The notes: generated by a model from the letters alone, not told the origin. Numbered from the stretch's first letter, positions 39,801 to 51,375 are shown. The stretch is DNA of 64,000 nt from Doris montereyensis (GCA_037039925.1 JAXRKP010000032.1:52501-116500), one strand, 5' to 3'. Program-made: numbers and translations.

Positions 39801-42800
39801 CACTCATCTGTCTCCTTCTTGTGTCCCAGTTCACATAATAATTGGGTGGCGTTGTCGAAAACTTATATCTTGTGGCGTTGTATGACTTGCTGTGAGTAAC
39901 GTTCACGTTTGTAATATCATCTTGAGAGGGTATTTTGAGATATTGATAGGATAGGTGGAGACGTCCCCCTTTCTGTCGATATTGTGTCACAAACCCCGTG
40001 TTACACCTGGCACAGTAGAAATTCGCACTTGGCATTGTCATAGTGATTTTAGCTGCGAACAACTAGAATGAATCACTGGGCATTGGCCAGTGAGAGTGTG
40101 ATTTCTATTTCTATCTATTTCTCTATCTATATATTTTCTCTACCTATTTTTATATTTCTCTATTTCTACTCTTCTTCTTCTCTTTTATTTTAAATACCAC
40201 GATCAACCAACACTTGGCATTGTTCTTCTCTATTTCTATTATTTCTTACTCTTACTCTATCCTCTTTTCTTTCCTCTCTTTTCTCCTGTTCTCTCTCTCT
40301 TCTTCTTCTCTTTTATTTTTAAACCACGATCCAGCAACATTAACATCAAAGTATATATATATATATCTGAATATTGTTTTCAGTGAACATCATAAGCACC
40401 TTCTTTTCTTTTCCTTTTTTTCTGTAGAATTTTTATCTGAAAATGTTAATTTTTTATTGTTGTCTATATCAGATATCATCAATACCTGGGCTAGACTCGG
40501 TCACTGCACCACAATCCAGCACATCTAGTCAACCAGCAGCTCAAGAAAACACCTCATCTGATGTACCTCCCCCAGCTCCTTCAGAATCTGCAGCTCCTCC
40601 TCCTCCAAGTGCACCCGTAAGTCCAAACATGTCTTCTGTTCTCCTTTTTTTTTCAGCTTTATTTGAAAATTTACACTAGAAGAAAAGAAAGAAGTTCAAT
40701 TTTGTTCTTCCATATATGCCCATTAGATCTAGTTATTTTTATTAAGTGTATGTTAGAATTGCAAACTATTTGTAGATTATATTTTCGAGATATCAAATAC
40801 ACACAATTTTGCTTTTGTACCCGCAAGAATTGATTGTTTACAATCTCTCCGTTAATAAATGAAAGCATTAAAGTACAAAAAGACAAAGTAAGTCTTCAGT
40901 TGACATTAGGTGTTGGGTTCTTTCAGTTTACTACAAGTATTAGTTCAGACAACACAAAGGGGAGCATGCAGGAATGAACAACATAAGTCTACGATGAAAT
41001 AACATGGGAAATGTTTAACGAGACTCCACAGTCAGAGCAGGCTAAAATATAGCAATACTTACTCACAGAGAGGCATACTGAATGGCATCAGTCAATTTTA
41101 AGAACAGAAGTGGCTATAGAGAAAAACCTGACATGACAAGACGAGGGTTTAGTGTGGGGTAGTAAAGTGCCTTCAAGACCATTAAGGCCCATATAACCGG
41201 AGCTTATCCCGGTTTCTATAGCGTGGAGGGGAATGGGATAATAATCGCCTGAACAGGACACTAGTTTGATGCAGGTTTTTACTCCCAAGTTAGTGCTTGC
41301 ATCCATTTATATATGGGTTGTGAGGGAAACTGCGTCTTAAATTATGTCTTTCCCAAGGAACACAACGTCAGGCCTAGCTTTGCCAAGATTTACATCTGGG
41401 ACCTCGTGATCCCAAGTCAGGCAGCCTAACCACTCGGCCACTGATGCCATGGCTAGGTTGAAATATAATACGTTAATGACATGCACAGATCAGTTGACAA
41501 TGAAAGGGATTTCACTATTGTACTCAAAATCTGTGAGTATCTGACAACAGCGATGTATTACTAACTGAAGAGTTTCTGCAAGCATCAGAAAACAAAGGTT
41601 CTATGACAGACATAGCACATGAATGGATTTATTTATGACATTAATTTCACTATCAGCCTCATGACAATGTTAAGAAAGAGCTTTTATTTTTATTTTTTTT
41701 AATCTTTTCTTCTTTTTCTTCTTTTTTTTCTTCTTCTTCTTCTTCTTCTTCTTCTTCTTCTTCTTCTTCTTCTTCTTCTTCTTCTTCTTCTTCTTCTTCT
41801 TCTTCTTCTTCTTCTTCTTCTTCTTCTTCTTTTCTTCTTCTTCTTCTTCTTCTTCTTCTTCTTTTTTCTTCTTCTTCTTCGTCTTCTTCTTCTTCTTCTT
41901 CTTCTCTTTCATCTTCTTCTTCTTCATAGTCACTGACTAACTCAATTCTAAAGTAATATTGTCAGCGCACATGATTTTTAATTCAACCACTGACTGTCAA
42001 TCTAATTTTGATTTCAACGGGCTGCATTTAATTAAGAATGTATTTTATATTTTCTCCATTTCTTATAACTGCTACTACTAAGAATTTAAAGATATCTTGT
42101 CTACTTTGGTTCAAGAATGCTTATATTGTTGGTAAGTAGCGTTCATTATCCTTTGCAAAGAACCTATCTAGTATGTAAAAAACGTATATAGTATGTAAAA
42201 AATGTATCTAGTAATTAAAAATGTACCTAGTATGTAAAAAACGTATCTCGTACGTTTTCTTGGATTTTAGTCCATAAGTCTGTTAATTGTGTTATTGTTT
42301 AAGAAACCCTACGTAACCAGCATATACTCAGAGAGATTATGTTGAAAGTCCGGAGACACTATTTCAAATTTGCAAAACTACCGTTGCACTTCATCACAAA
42401 GACCAGTGAGATCTGTCTGTCAGATCATTCTTTTGTACGCTTCGATATCAGCACCAATATGAGAGTGTCCGGAAAGAAAACTCGACATTCCACGGTTTAC
42501 AGAAGATCTGGCTGATTGTCTTAAGCTCAGACTTTGGCCAACTCCTCATCCTATGATGTATCATCATACTAAATGAGAATAAAATACACCAAGGCATTCC
42601 TGAGTTAACATGGATGCTTCATTTTGGCCTATGTGACTGGTTGAGTCGTGGGCCAAATTAAGATTTGTTCTCTATTTGCTCAAAACCACCGAATACCAAA
42701 ATGTGAGCACATTGATGATATCATGTTTTGGTTGGTGTTAACAGATTAGAACGTAAACAAAACAAAAGAAAGTGTTTAAAAGAGTACTAATATACACAAG

Positions 42801-45800
42801 CTGAAATTCTATATTTTTGTCTTGTAAGGACGCACCAGCCACAGTTGAACCTGCCGAAGCTAAACCTAACAATCCCGTTTCTCAAGATCCAAGATTTATC
42901 AAGTATTTCAAGATGTTGCAGTTTGTAAGTTCTTGTTTTGTTTTGATGAACTCAGTTATATGTTTTATACTAGCAAAGTTTCCGCAATTTTCGGGTAATA
43001 TAACAAGCTTTTCGTCTTCTTCTTCTTCTTCAACTTCTCCTTATTTGAAGTACAATATGTAAATTTTATTGAAAAATCAAATGCTCCTTTTTTAATTGTG
43101 TTAAAAAAAAATTATTATAAAAGATGACAGCCTCTCAACTAAAAGATCGTAGGTTTGTACCTGTCAGGTGGAACATTTTTATGGATCGACACCTAGTCGC
43201 ATCAGAGACGGACAATATAAAAGTAGGTCCCACTTGCAGATCACAACGCTCTTTGCACGTTAAAAATCCCTTGGCTGTTTACAAGGCAGTGCGAGTAATC
43301 ATCACAAAATCCTACCAGCCACCCCCAAAATTACCTTAGATGTGGATGTGGGTAAATTCAAATCAGATCTAATTCTCTGTCTTCATTCTTCTTCTATCTT
43401 CTTCTTTTTTTTTAATCGTATTATAGATGAAAAAGGAATTCTACTGCAATAGACTGACAATTCATGAAGAGGAACATGAAATAGAAATGAAAGGACTAAT
43501 GGATAGAAAGGGAACAGCTCAGAGAAAATTTCCTGTGCTGTCCCTTTCTCTATCTATTAAACCTTTCATTTCTACTTCATGTTCCTCTTCATTATCATAT
43601 TATAATTATAACAGTACTTATTGTTTCTTTGAAATATGTAAAAAAACATTATTATTATTATTGATAATAAATCAGCATCATTTGATTTTGGTTTTACCAT
43701 ATCCACGACTCAAATTTTGCCCGAACTGTCCTTTGTTGTCTGTCTCTAATGGGACTAGGTCAGTGTCAATCCACCTGCCCGAACTGTCCTTTGTTGTCTT
43801 TCTCTAGTGGGACTAGGTCAGTGTCAACCCACCTGCCCGAACTGCCCTTTGTTGTCTGTCTCTAATGGGACTAGGTCAGTGTCAATCCACCTGCCCGAAC
43901 TGTCCTTTGTTGTCTGTCTCTAATGGGACTAGGTCAGTGTCAACCCATCTGCCCGAACTGTCCTTTGTTGTCTGTCTCTAATGGGACTAGGTCAGTGTCA
44001 ATCCATCTGCCCGAACTGTCCTTTGTTGTCTGTCTCTAATGGGACTAGGTCAGTGTCAATCCATCTGCCCGAACTGTCCTTTGTTGTCTGTCTCTAATAG
44101 GACTAGGTCAGTGTCAATCCACCTGCCCGAACTGTCCTTTGTTGTCTGTCTCTAATGGGACTAGGTCAGTGTCAACCCACCTGCCCAACTGTCCTTTGTT
44201 GTCTGTCTCTAATGGGACTGTCAGTGTCAACCCACCTGCCCGAACTGTCCTTTGTTGTCTGTCTCTAATGGGACTAGGTCAGTGTCAACCCACCTGCCCG
44301 AACTGTCCTTTGTTGTCTGTCTCTAATGGGACTAGGTCAGTGTCAACCCACCTGCCCGAACTGTCCTTTGTTGTCTGTCTCTAATGGGACTAGGTCAGTG
44401 TCAATCCACCTGCCCGAACTGTCCTTTGTTGTCTGTCTCTAATGGGACTAGTCAGTGTCAACCCACCTGCCCGAACTGTCCTTTGTTGTCTGTCTCTAAT
44501 GGGACTAGGTCAGTGTCAACCCACCTGCCCGAACTGTCCTTTGTTGTCTGTCTCTAATGGGACTAGGTCAGTGTCAACCCACCTGCCCGAACTGCCCTTT
44601 GTTGTCTGTTTCTAATGGGACTAGGTCAGTGTCAACCCACCTGCCCGAACTGCCCTTTGTTGTCTGTCTCTAATGGGACTAGGTCAGTGTCAACCCACCT
44701 GCCCGAACTGTCCTTTTGTTGTCTGTCTCTAATGGGACTAGGTCAGTGTCAACCCACACGAACTGTCCCTAATGGGAACTGCCCTGCCCGAACTGCCCTT
44801 TGTTGTCTGTCTCTAATGGGACTAGGTCAGTGTCAACCCACCTGCCCGAACTGCCCTTTGTTGTCTGTCTCTAATGGGACTAGGTCAGTGTCAACCCACC
44901 TGCCCGAACTGTCCTTTGTTGTCTGTCTCTAATGGGACTAGGTCAGTGTCGATCCACCTGCCCGAACTGTCCTTTGTTGTCTGTTTCTAATGGGACTAGG
45001 TCAGTGTCAATCCACCTGCCCGAACTGTCCTTTGTTGTCTGTCTCTAATGGGACTAGGTCAGTGTCAACCCACCTGCCTGAACCAGGGGATGGGGTTCAT
45101 CTGAAAATTTTTAGAAAACATTTCAACGTAACGGGGCTTGAACCCATGACCGTTTGGTTAAGAGGCTGACACTCTACCTTTGGACCACCATCCCCCAATC
45201 AATATCATTGCCAGTACAATACTTTCATTCTGAATGCTTTCTGTTGTGTGTCCTTCGAGCTTATACATATATATATATATATATTAGTACAAAAGACATG
45301 TAGATACTGTCATTAGACTAGGAACATTTTAGTTTTGAGGAAGGCTTTCCCGATCTTGATTGATATTATCAAGTTGGCTTGTGGAGTTTAATCATTTAAG
45401 TTGAAGCCTGGGTTCTTTCATTGTTTTTCCTCCAACAGGGTGTTCCTCCTCCAGTGGTTGCAATGAAAATGGCCCAAGAGGGTCTGGATTCAAGCTACTT
45501 AGAGTAAGTGAAGATATACATGTACTACTGTTGTTACTGTATTATCTATGGCTCTTTGTCATAAAGTTTTGACTGTAAAATCTAATCACATCATTATTGA
45601 CAGTGGCACAGTGATGGATGAAGGCAGGGGAGGTAATGCCATTCTGTCTTTGCTAAAGAAAAAAAAATGCTGTGTGATACATGGTAGTGCAGGAGAGGTA
45701 ATGCCATTCTGTCTTTGCTAAAGAAAAAATGATGTGTGATACATGGTAGTGTAGGGAGGTAATGCCATGCTGTCTTTGCTAAAGAAAAAAATGCTGTGTG

Positions 45801-48800
45801 ATACATTGTAGTGCAGGGGAGGTAATGCCATTCTGTCTTTGCTAAACAAAAAAATGATGTGTGATACATGGTAGTGGTAGCTTTTGAGGGGCAGCAAAAG
45901 AGACACAAAGATTCCCTCATGGTCACTCTGAAACAATTCGACGCGAATCTCAGGGAGGATGCTACTCAGGACTGACACCTATGGAGGTCCATGGTCCGGA
46001 TGCAAAGCCAACTAAAGGACGTGTGAGTGACAACTTTGAGGCAAAGCCCATTAAAGGACACAAGAGACAGCTCTGCAAAGACAAAGATCAATTGCACGAG
46101 GACGTTCACATCAACAACTGGGCTAATAAGCCATCTCCGTTCTCACCCGGTGATGACAACATAAAAGCATGGTTCTCTTCGACTACACAGGACAAACAAC
46201 ATCAGCTTTGACAAGTAATTCTAAAAACAAAAATAAATAAGCTGAGCTGCCATCTGTTCAAATTTAGGTTGAAGTTATAATGGGAAATATTAGTCAGCTG
46301 TATGGATTAGACAAGTGCTTGGAAAATTTAGTGTCAATGACATGTCTGAAAGATAATAATGCTAATACTACTGGATATGCCAAGATGATGTCTGGGTATT
46401 TGGTGTCAATGACATGTCTGAAAGATGATAATGCTAATACTACTGGATATGCCAAGATGATGCCTGGATATTTGGTGTCCATGACATGTCTGAAAGATGA
46501 TAATGCTAATACTACTGGATATGCCAAGATGATGCCTGGATATTTGGTGTCAATGACATGTCTGAAAGATGATAATGCTAATACTACTGGATATGCCAAG
46601 ATGATGTCTGGGTATTTGGTGTCCATGACATGTCTGAAAGATGATAATGCTAATACTACTGGATATGCCAAGATGATGCCTGGATATTTGGTGTCCATGA
46701 CATGTCTGAAAGATGATAATGCTAATACTACTGGATATGCCAAGATGATGTCTGGATATTTGGTGTCCATGACATGTCTGAAAGATGATAATGCTAATAC
46801 TACTGGATATGCCAAGATGATGTCTGGATATTTGGTGTCCATGACATGTCTGAAAGATGATAATGCTAATACTACTGGATATGCCAAGATGATGTCTGGG
46901 TATTTGGTGTCAATGACATGTCTGAAAGATGATAATGCTAATACTGCTGGATATGCCAAGATGATGTCTGGATATTTGGTGAGGGTCAGCGCTAAAAACT
47001 CATACTCTTTAGTAACATCAATAAATTTGCATCAAGAAGATTGTTAAAATATATTCTTAAGTCTGATAGTCAAATTGAGTTTAGTATAGTTACAATTTCT
47101 TTACTGATGAATAGGAAGAGGCTTGTTTAATTATTTTTTTAAATATGCTTTAGAAAATATTTATTTAATGTCATATTTCAAAGATTTGCTTCATTTTATC
47201 CTTCCTGTCATCACCCTTTGCCACTTCATCATTGAATTTAAATGTTTTCTCCTAAAGAACATAAAGATGAAAAGGTAGAATAACCCCCTCCCCTCTTCCC
47301 CAACTTAGATAAATTAGAATAACCCCCTCCCCTCTTCCCAACTAAGATAAAGTAGAATAACCCCCTCCCCTCTTCCCCAACTTAGATAAATTAGAATAAC
47401 TTCCCTCCCCTCTTCCCCAGAAAAGTAAAAAAAAAGTAGAATAACCCTCTCCCCTCTTCCCCATTCAGATAAATTAAAATAACCCCCTCCCCTCTTCCCC
47501 AACTGAGATAAATTAGAATAACCCCCTCCCCTCTTCCCCAAAATAACTTCCTCCCCTTCCCCAAAAAAGTAGAATAACCCCCCCTCCCCTCTTCCCCAAC
47601 TAAGATAAAGTAGAATAACTTCCCTCCCCTCTTCCCCCAAAAAAGTAGAATAACCCTCTCCCTCTTCCCCATTCAGATAAATTAGAATAACCCCTCCCTC
47701 TTCCCAACTGAGATAAATTAGAATAACCCCCCCCACTTCCCCAACTAAGATAAAGTAGAATAACCCCCCTCCCTCTTCCCCCAACGAAGTTTAAGTAGAA
47801 TAACCCCCTCCCTCTTTTCCCAACTAAGATAAATTAGAATAACCCCCTCTCCTCTTTCCCAACTAAGATAAATTAGAATAACCCCTCCTCTTTCCCAACT
47901 AAGATAAATTAGAATAACCCCTCTCCTCTCTTTCCCAACTAAGATAAATTAGAATAACCCCCTCTCCTCTCTTTCCCAACTAAGATAAAGTAGAATAACC
48001 CCCCTCTCCTTCTTTCCCAACTAAGATAAATTAGAATAACCCCCTCTCCTCTCTTTCCCAACAAAGATAAATTAGAATAACCCCCTCTCCTCTCTTTCCC
48101 AACTAAGATAAATTAGAATAACCCCCCTCCTCCTCTTTCCCAACTAAGATAAAGTAGAATAACCCCCCTCTCCTCTTTCCCAACTAAGATAAATTAGAAT
48201 AACCCCCTCTCCTCTTTCCCAACTAAGATAAATTAGAATAACCCCCTCTCCTCTTTCCCAACTAAGATAAATTAGAATAACCCCCTCTCCTCTCTTTCCC
48301 AACTAAGATAAATTAGAATAACCCCCCTCTCCTCTCTTCCCAACTAAGATAAATTAGAATAACCCCTCTCCTCTCTTTCCCAACTAAGATAAATTAGAAT
48401 AACCCCCCTCCTCTCTTTCCCAACTAAGATAAAGTAGAATAACCCCCCTCCTCTCTTCCCCAACTAAGATAAAGTAGAATAACCCCCCTCTCCTCTCTTC
48501 CCCAACTAAGATAAATTAGAATAACTCCCCTCTCCTCTCTTCCCCAACTAAGATAAATTAGAATAACTCCCCTCTCCTCTCTTCCCCAACTAAGATAAAG
48601 AGAATAACAAAACTCAAGGAGAAAGTAAGCATTCACCTGTTCAAAGGACACGTGTATTTGACAAACTAATAAAGACAAAGTAAACAGAATTGTTTATTAA
48701 ACTTCTTTTTTTTTGTTAAGTGTCAAGAGGGCTAATGTAGGATTTTGTGTATTATTATTACTACTCTCAGTAATGCTATGAATATTTGAATGAGAAAAAG

Positions 48801-49259
48801 GCTGCCGGGCTTGGGATAATGAGATCCCAGGTTCAAATCCTGGCAAAGCTAGACCTAATGTTGTGTTACTTGGGACAGTTAAGACACATTTTCCCCACTT
48901 GACACAGGTGCAAATGCACACAGGCACCAGCTTTGGAGTGGAGTAAGAACCTGTGTCAGACTAGCATCCTGGCCAGGAGGTGATGATTGTCACCTGTTTC
49001 ATTTCACGCTATAGAAACTGGGATAAGCTCGGGCTCTATGGACCATAATGGCCTTGAAGGAACTTGACTATATTATATTACATGTATATCAGTTCACAAG
49101 CTACTATGTAGTTCTTTTCTCGAGATTTGTTTGTATGCAAAACGTGTCCATGTTTTTCAGCACCCCTGACGCTCCTGCCCCTGAAGGTGGTCCTGCCCCT
49201 GGTGGACAAAGTGATAGCGATTCCACTCGGACGAAGCAGACAGTGATTTCAGTGATTGA
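36831..49259 (+). CDS. WASHC3: WASH complex subunit 3 (CCDC53), complete, 6 coding exons
   Basis: Six exons splice to about 205 residues; human WASHC3 has 194. The protein is a small coiled-coil subunit of the WASH complex, which activates Arp2/3 actin assembly on endosomes for retromer-linked sorting. Order: N-terminal block VGPGIDYTKV, coiled-coil block with VAFLNHFITHTSRFLNRFSN and VCEEKLEHLD, the ISSIPGLD motif, a proline/alanine-rich linker, the DPRFIKYFKMLQFGVP block, a PDAPAPEGG segment and an acidic tail ending DSDFSD. Two small frame breaks lie at the extreme ends (36849-36852 and 49229-49230). Introns contain SINEs and several minisatellites. Identification is secure. Confidence 0.95.
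37170..37440 (+). mobile_element. tRNA-derived SINE, another family (D)
   Basis: It has a tRNA-like head with tggttcaggcacc as degenerate box B, then ggaaaggtacttcactcaac, tttcctcgcttgactcagat and gtgaatgagtacc. That last body motif is widespread in invertebrate tRNA SINEs. In WASHC3 intron 1. Confidence 0.5.
37605..37769 (+). CDS. WASHC3: WASHC3 exon 2 (coiled-coil core)
   Basis: The acceptor cttttcacag|GTAGAA and donor GCAAAG|gtatgt bound 165 bp (55 codons). The product includes KKTVAFLNHFITHTSRFLNR and EEKLEHLDGRLQQLEISLS, with heptad-like leucines, the most conserved WASHC3 segment. Confidence 0.96.
38100..39770. repeat. Degenerate duplicated region in WASHC3 intron 2
   Basis: Two copies of about 180 bp (39062-39235 and 39222-39370) share gttcatgt-ttgaacatcca and aggggagtgacaaaatccc. 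A 70-bp unit (aaactgagatagatgttg) is doubled at 39408-39545, and a gagtta-actttgtgag motif recurs at 38840-38970. No LTR or ORF could be proved. Confidence 0.55.
40473..40616 (+). CDS. WASHC3: WASHC3 exon 3 (SSIPGLD and proline linker)
   Basis: The acceptor ctatatcag|ATATC and donor GCACCC|gtaagt bound 144 bp (48 codons). It begins ISSIPGLDSVT, matching human SSIPGLDDVT, then runs into a serine/alanine/proline linker. Confidence 0.94.
41161..41450 (-). mobile_element. tRNA-derived SINE, family B, copy 1
   Basis: On the minus strand it starts with box A tggccgagtggttaggctgc, a degenerate box B, and gcctgacgttgtgttccttg. It ends at cttgaaggcactt. In WASHC3 intron 3. Confidence 0.85.
41695..41930. 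repeat. (CTT)n polypyrimidine array
   Basis: About 230 bp of CTT with minor interruptions. The lysine-only frame on the minus strand is an artefact. Confidence 0.98.
42527..42809 (+). mobile_element. LINE-like 3' end, second copy
   Basis: Near-identical over about 280 bp to 28495-28789 (shared ccaaggcattcctgagttaa, ttgctcaaaaccac, gatgatatcatgttttgg). It ends about 20 bp before the WASHC3 exon 4 acceptor. Confidence 0.85.
42829..42924 (+). CDS. WASHC3: WASHC3 exon 4 (DPRF block)
   Basis: The acceptor gtcttgtaag|GAC and donor CAGTTT|gtaagt bound 96 bp (32 codons). The product ends QDPRFIKYFKMLQF, matching human KDPRYARYLKMVQ. A LINE-like 3'-end repeat copy finishes only about 20 bp upstream of the acceptor. 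Confidence 0.94.
43122..43370 (+). mobile_element. SINE family A, copy 5
   Basis: From gacagcctctcaactaaaag through gttaaaaatcccttggctgt to the tail gtggatgtgggtaaattcaa. In WASHC3 intron 4. Confidence 0.85.
43685..45200 (-). mobile_element. SINE family A, copy 6, split by internal tandem expansion
   Basis: The SINE 3' tail is recognisable at 43691-43720 (ttaccatatccacgactcaa, attttgcccg). The inverted tRNA-like head is at 45120-45195 (gggcttgaacccatgacc, ttaagaggctgacac). The 1.36 kb between them is a 58-bp array of SINE-derived units. Confidence 0.85.
43720..45080. repeat. 58-bp minisatellite, about 23 copies, SINE-derived
   Basis: The unit is cccgaactgtcctttgttgt + ctgtctctaatgggactagg + tcagtgtcaacccacctg. 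It equals two pieces of SINE A (gcccagaatgtcc and cgtctc-gatgggactaggtgtcaatccacct) joined across a deletion of about 65 bp of the SINE body. Confidence 0.97.
45439..45503 (+). CDS. WASHC3: WASHC3 exon 5 (GVP block)
   Basis: The acceptor tccaacag|GGT and donor CTTAGA|gtaagt bound 65 bp. The product GVPPPVVAMKMAQEGLDSSY is homologous to human GVPVMAIRNKMISEGLDPDL. It leaves two bases for exon 6. Confidence 0.94.
45622..45875. repeat. 62-bp minisatellite, 4 copies
   Basis: The unit contains gaggtaatgccattctgtct and ttgctaaagaaaaa, then tgtgtgatacatggtagtg. It starts about 120 bp after WASHC3 exon 5. Confidence 0.95.
46327..46980. repeat. 72-bp minisatellite, 9 copies
   Basis: The unit contains atgacatgtctgaaagatga and atatgccaagatgatgtctg at exact 72-bp spacing, with very low divergence. 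Both strands keep an open frame (255 and 221 codons) because 72 is a multiple of three. In WASHC3 intron 5. Confidence 0.98.
47275..48605. repeat. 38-39-bp minisatellite, about 34 copies
   Basis: The unit is taagataaattagaataacc + ccctctcctctttcccaac. The C/T block varies in length between copies. In WASHC3 intron 5. Confidence 0.98.
48800..49067 (+). mobile_element. SINE family B, copy 2, 5'-truncated
   Basis: From ccaggttcaaatcctggcaa (box B) through cctgtgtcagactagcatcc to ggccttgaaggaacttg. It ends about 95 bp upstream of the WASHC3 last-exon acceptor. Confidence 0.85.
49161..49259 (+). CDS. WASHC3: WASHC3 exon 6 (acidic C terminus, frame break)
   Basis: The acceptor gtttttcag|CACC gives DTPDAPAPEGGPAPGG, then QSDSDSTR. 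The conserved acidic terminus EADSDFSD-stop follows in the next frame (TGA 49257-49259). One added G at the GG of 49229-49230 would join them. As sequenced, the uncorrected frame runs to a TAA at 49306-49308 with an unrelated tail. Confidence 0.9.
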
Positions 49260-49436
49260 TTGTGAGACTTCAGAAAGAATAGAGAGAAACTATTATATGA
49301 TGTTATAATTTATTCCTTCTTCTTCCAACTTATTTACATCTTCATTCCTTCCCATTTCCTTTATTTTCTTTTATTTTCAATCCTTTTGTAATTTATTCGA
49401 TGAGACTCTTTTGACTAAGAATCAAAGAGGTCATTT

Positions 49437-49482
49437 CAATTCAATTCAATTCAATTCAATTCAATTCAATTCAATTCAATGA
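49437..49482. repeat. (TCAAT)n pentanucleotide repeat
   Basis: Nine perfect or near-perfect units just downstream of the WASHC3 stop, probably in the 3' UTR or flank. Confidence 0.95.
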
Positions 49483-50409
49483 ACCCAATTCAATCATCTT
49501 AATTAATCCTGTAAAAAGGAAATTATACTTGTGTTATCACAATTTCCGTTTGAAAAATAGTAGAATACATCAATGTATTTAAATTAAAAACAAATTTAAC
49601 TTAAGGTAATCATTAAATGTATATATTTTAGGAGAAACATATATATGATACAAAGGTGAGTAAATAGATAGTTCAGTGAAACAATAACTAAAGACAAATC
49701 AGCTTAGCTTCACACACATTCATCAACTACTGACTACAGATTTTTATTTATTTTCTTTTATATTCACGTAAACGCAAACACAAGTTATATATTCTATCAA
49801 TCATCAAAATTGGATGAACGAGGAATTCCATTGTCTGAAAACAATTTCGAGACACACAATCTTTTAACTATTTTAAAATTTTATTTTCGGAGTTGCAATG
49901 CATTTATTGTCAGACTTTTTTACCCTTTCTGCAACAAAAATTTGGTATATCAACTCCGTGAGTCAGTGTGGATGTAGTCATATTTGTGATATCCAGGATA
50001 TTGACAGAATTATATTGATATTGCATCCATAGAATCGAACCCGCGAGGCGATGGGTGCCGAAGCAGAGGTCAATTTTTTTTCTATCTATCCCTTTGTATT
50101 TCTTGTCTTCATCCACACTTCATGTCCTTGTTATCACTGGCTATGTAGAGGCAATCTTTTTTCCAGAAGCACCTTCTTTGATTCATTAGCTCCGCGAACT
50201 AAAGATGGAGACATGTTTATCATGCTTTCTTTTCTCCTTTTTCTTTGCCTGATGAATAAAGTTATAACAATGGAAATCAAAACATCTGAGATGTTTCAGT
50301 TCATGTTGATAATATGTTTATCCTTTTTACAGTTTACAGTAATGTAAGGCAAAAAAGAAATACAACTCCAACTTTGAATAATCATGCACCCTCAAAGATC
50401 ATATTCATA

Positions 50410-50712
50410 GTGGCATTGGTGGCCGAGTGGTTAGGTTGCCGGACTGAGGATCATGAGGGTTCAAATCCTGGCAAAGCTAGGTCCGACGTTGTGTTCCTTG
50501 GGAAAGACACTCAACACACATTTTGCCCCCTCAACCCAGGTGCAGGTGGGTACAAGTATAAGCACTGGCTTGGGAGTCAAATTCTGTACCAGACTGGCGT
50601 CCTTGCCAGAGGGTGACTATTATTATCATCACCTGTTCTGCTTCATGCTATTGAAACCTGGATAGGCTCCGGATCTATGGGCCATAATAGGAATGGCCTT
50701 GGAGGAACTTTT
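50410..50712 (+). mobile_element. SINE family B, copy 3, full length
   Basis: Starts with box A tggccgagtggttaggttgc and box B gggttcaaatcctgg. It ends gccataataggaatggcctt plus ggaggaactt. It looks like a tRNA-Leu/Ser-type head fused to a body of about 230 bp. Intergenic. Confidence 0.88.
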
Positions 50713-51066
50713 AGTTTACTTTACGTACTCAAAGATCATAAATATTATATCCTTTGTAAGAGATGAGATGATTGATTTATGCATGTGGACTTGTAATTAC
50801 CATAACTTAGGTAATACGAACCAAGAAGAACAAAGAATAACGTTCATTCATTGAGCTTTTCATGTCATGTATCCAAATATAATATTAGTCAAATTTAGTG
50901 GCATGGAGGATCCTGAAAAGGTTCACATTCACAGGAAGATTTCTCTTCCAGTTCACATGTATGTGCTATGTCTGTTAATGCTATGATGGTTAATTTGTCT
51001 CATTAATCATACAAGTATTCACATTCCATTTTCTTTGAAGTTTTTAAACCCCTTGTTTTGTACTTA

Positions 51067-51071
51067 TGATG

Positions 51072-51104
<33 letters not shown>

Positions 51105-51120
51105 TAATGATAATAATAAA
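51067..51120. repeat. (AAT)n microsatellite
   Basis: About 50 bp of ATA/TAA repeats. Confidence 0.9.
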
Positions 51121-51375
51121 ACATTTATAAGCGCCTATTCCTGTTTAAAATCAACAAGCTAGAGGTGCTACTATGGTATGAGAGATGCCTGTTGATAATT
51201 TTCCATGTTCTTAGGTACCCATTTGAATCGTTTGAATGCATTATATTCATATTATTGTGTACTGTTTAATAATTATTGTCTTACCAAGATTTTATTTCTC
51301 ACACATGATGTGGTTACAATTTAAAAGATTAGAAGACTGTTTATGTTACTGTTAGATACATCGCAAGCTTTGTGC

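Noticed and set aside
41670..41933. Lysine-rich protein on the minus strand
   Set aside because: Translation of a CTT polypyrimidine repeat.
46280..47047. 255-codon frame with nine 24-residue repeats as a novel repeat protein
   Set aside because: Produced by a 72-bp intronic minisatellite that is open on both strands, inside WASHC3 intron 5 with no homology.
47314..47784. Glycine-rich protein on the minus strand
   Set aside because: Translation of the 39-bp array.
50410..50480. tRNA gene (box A and box B present)
   Set aside because: The sequence continues as a 300-bp element repeated at 41161 and 48800, so it is a SINE head rather than a functional tRNA.
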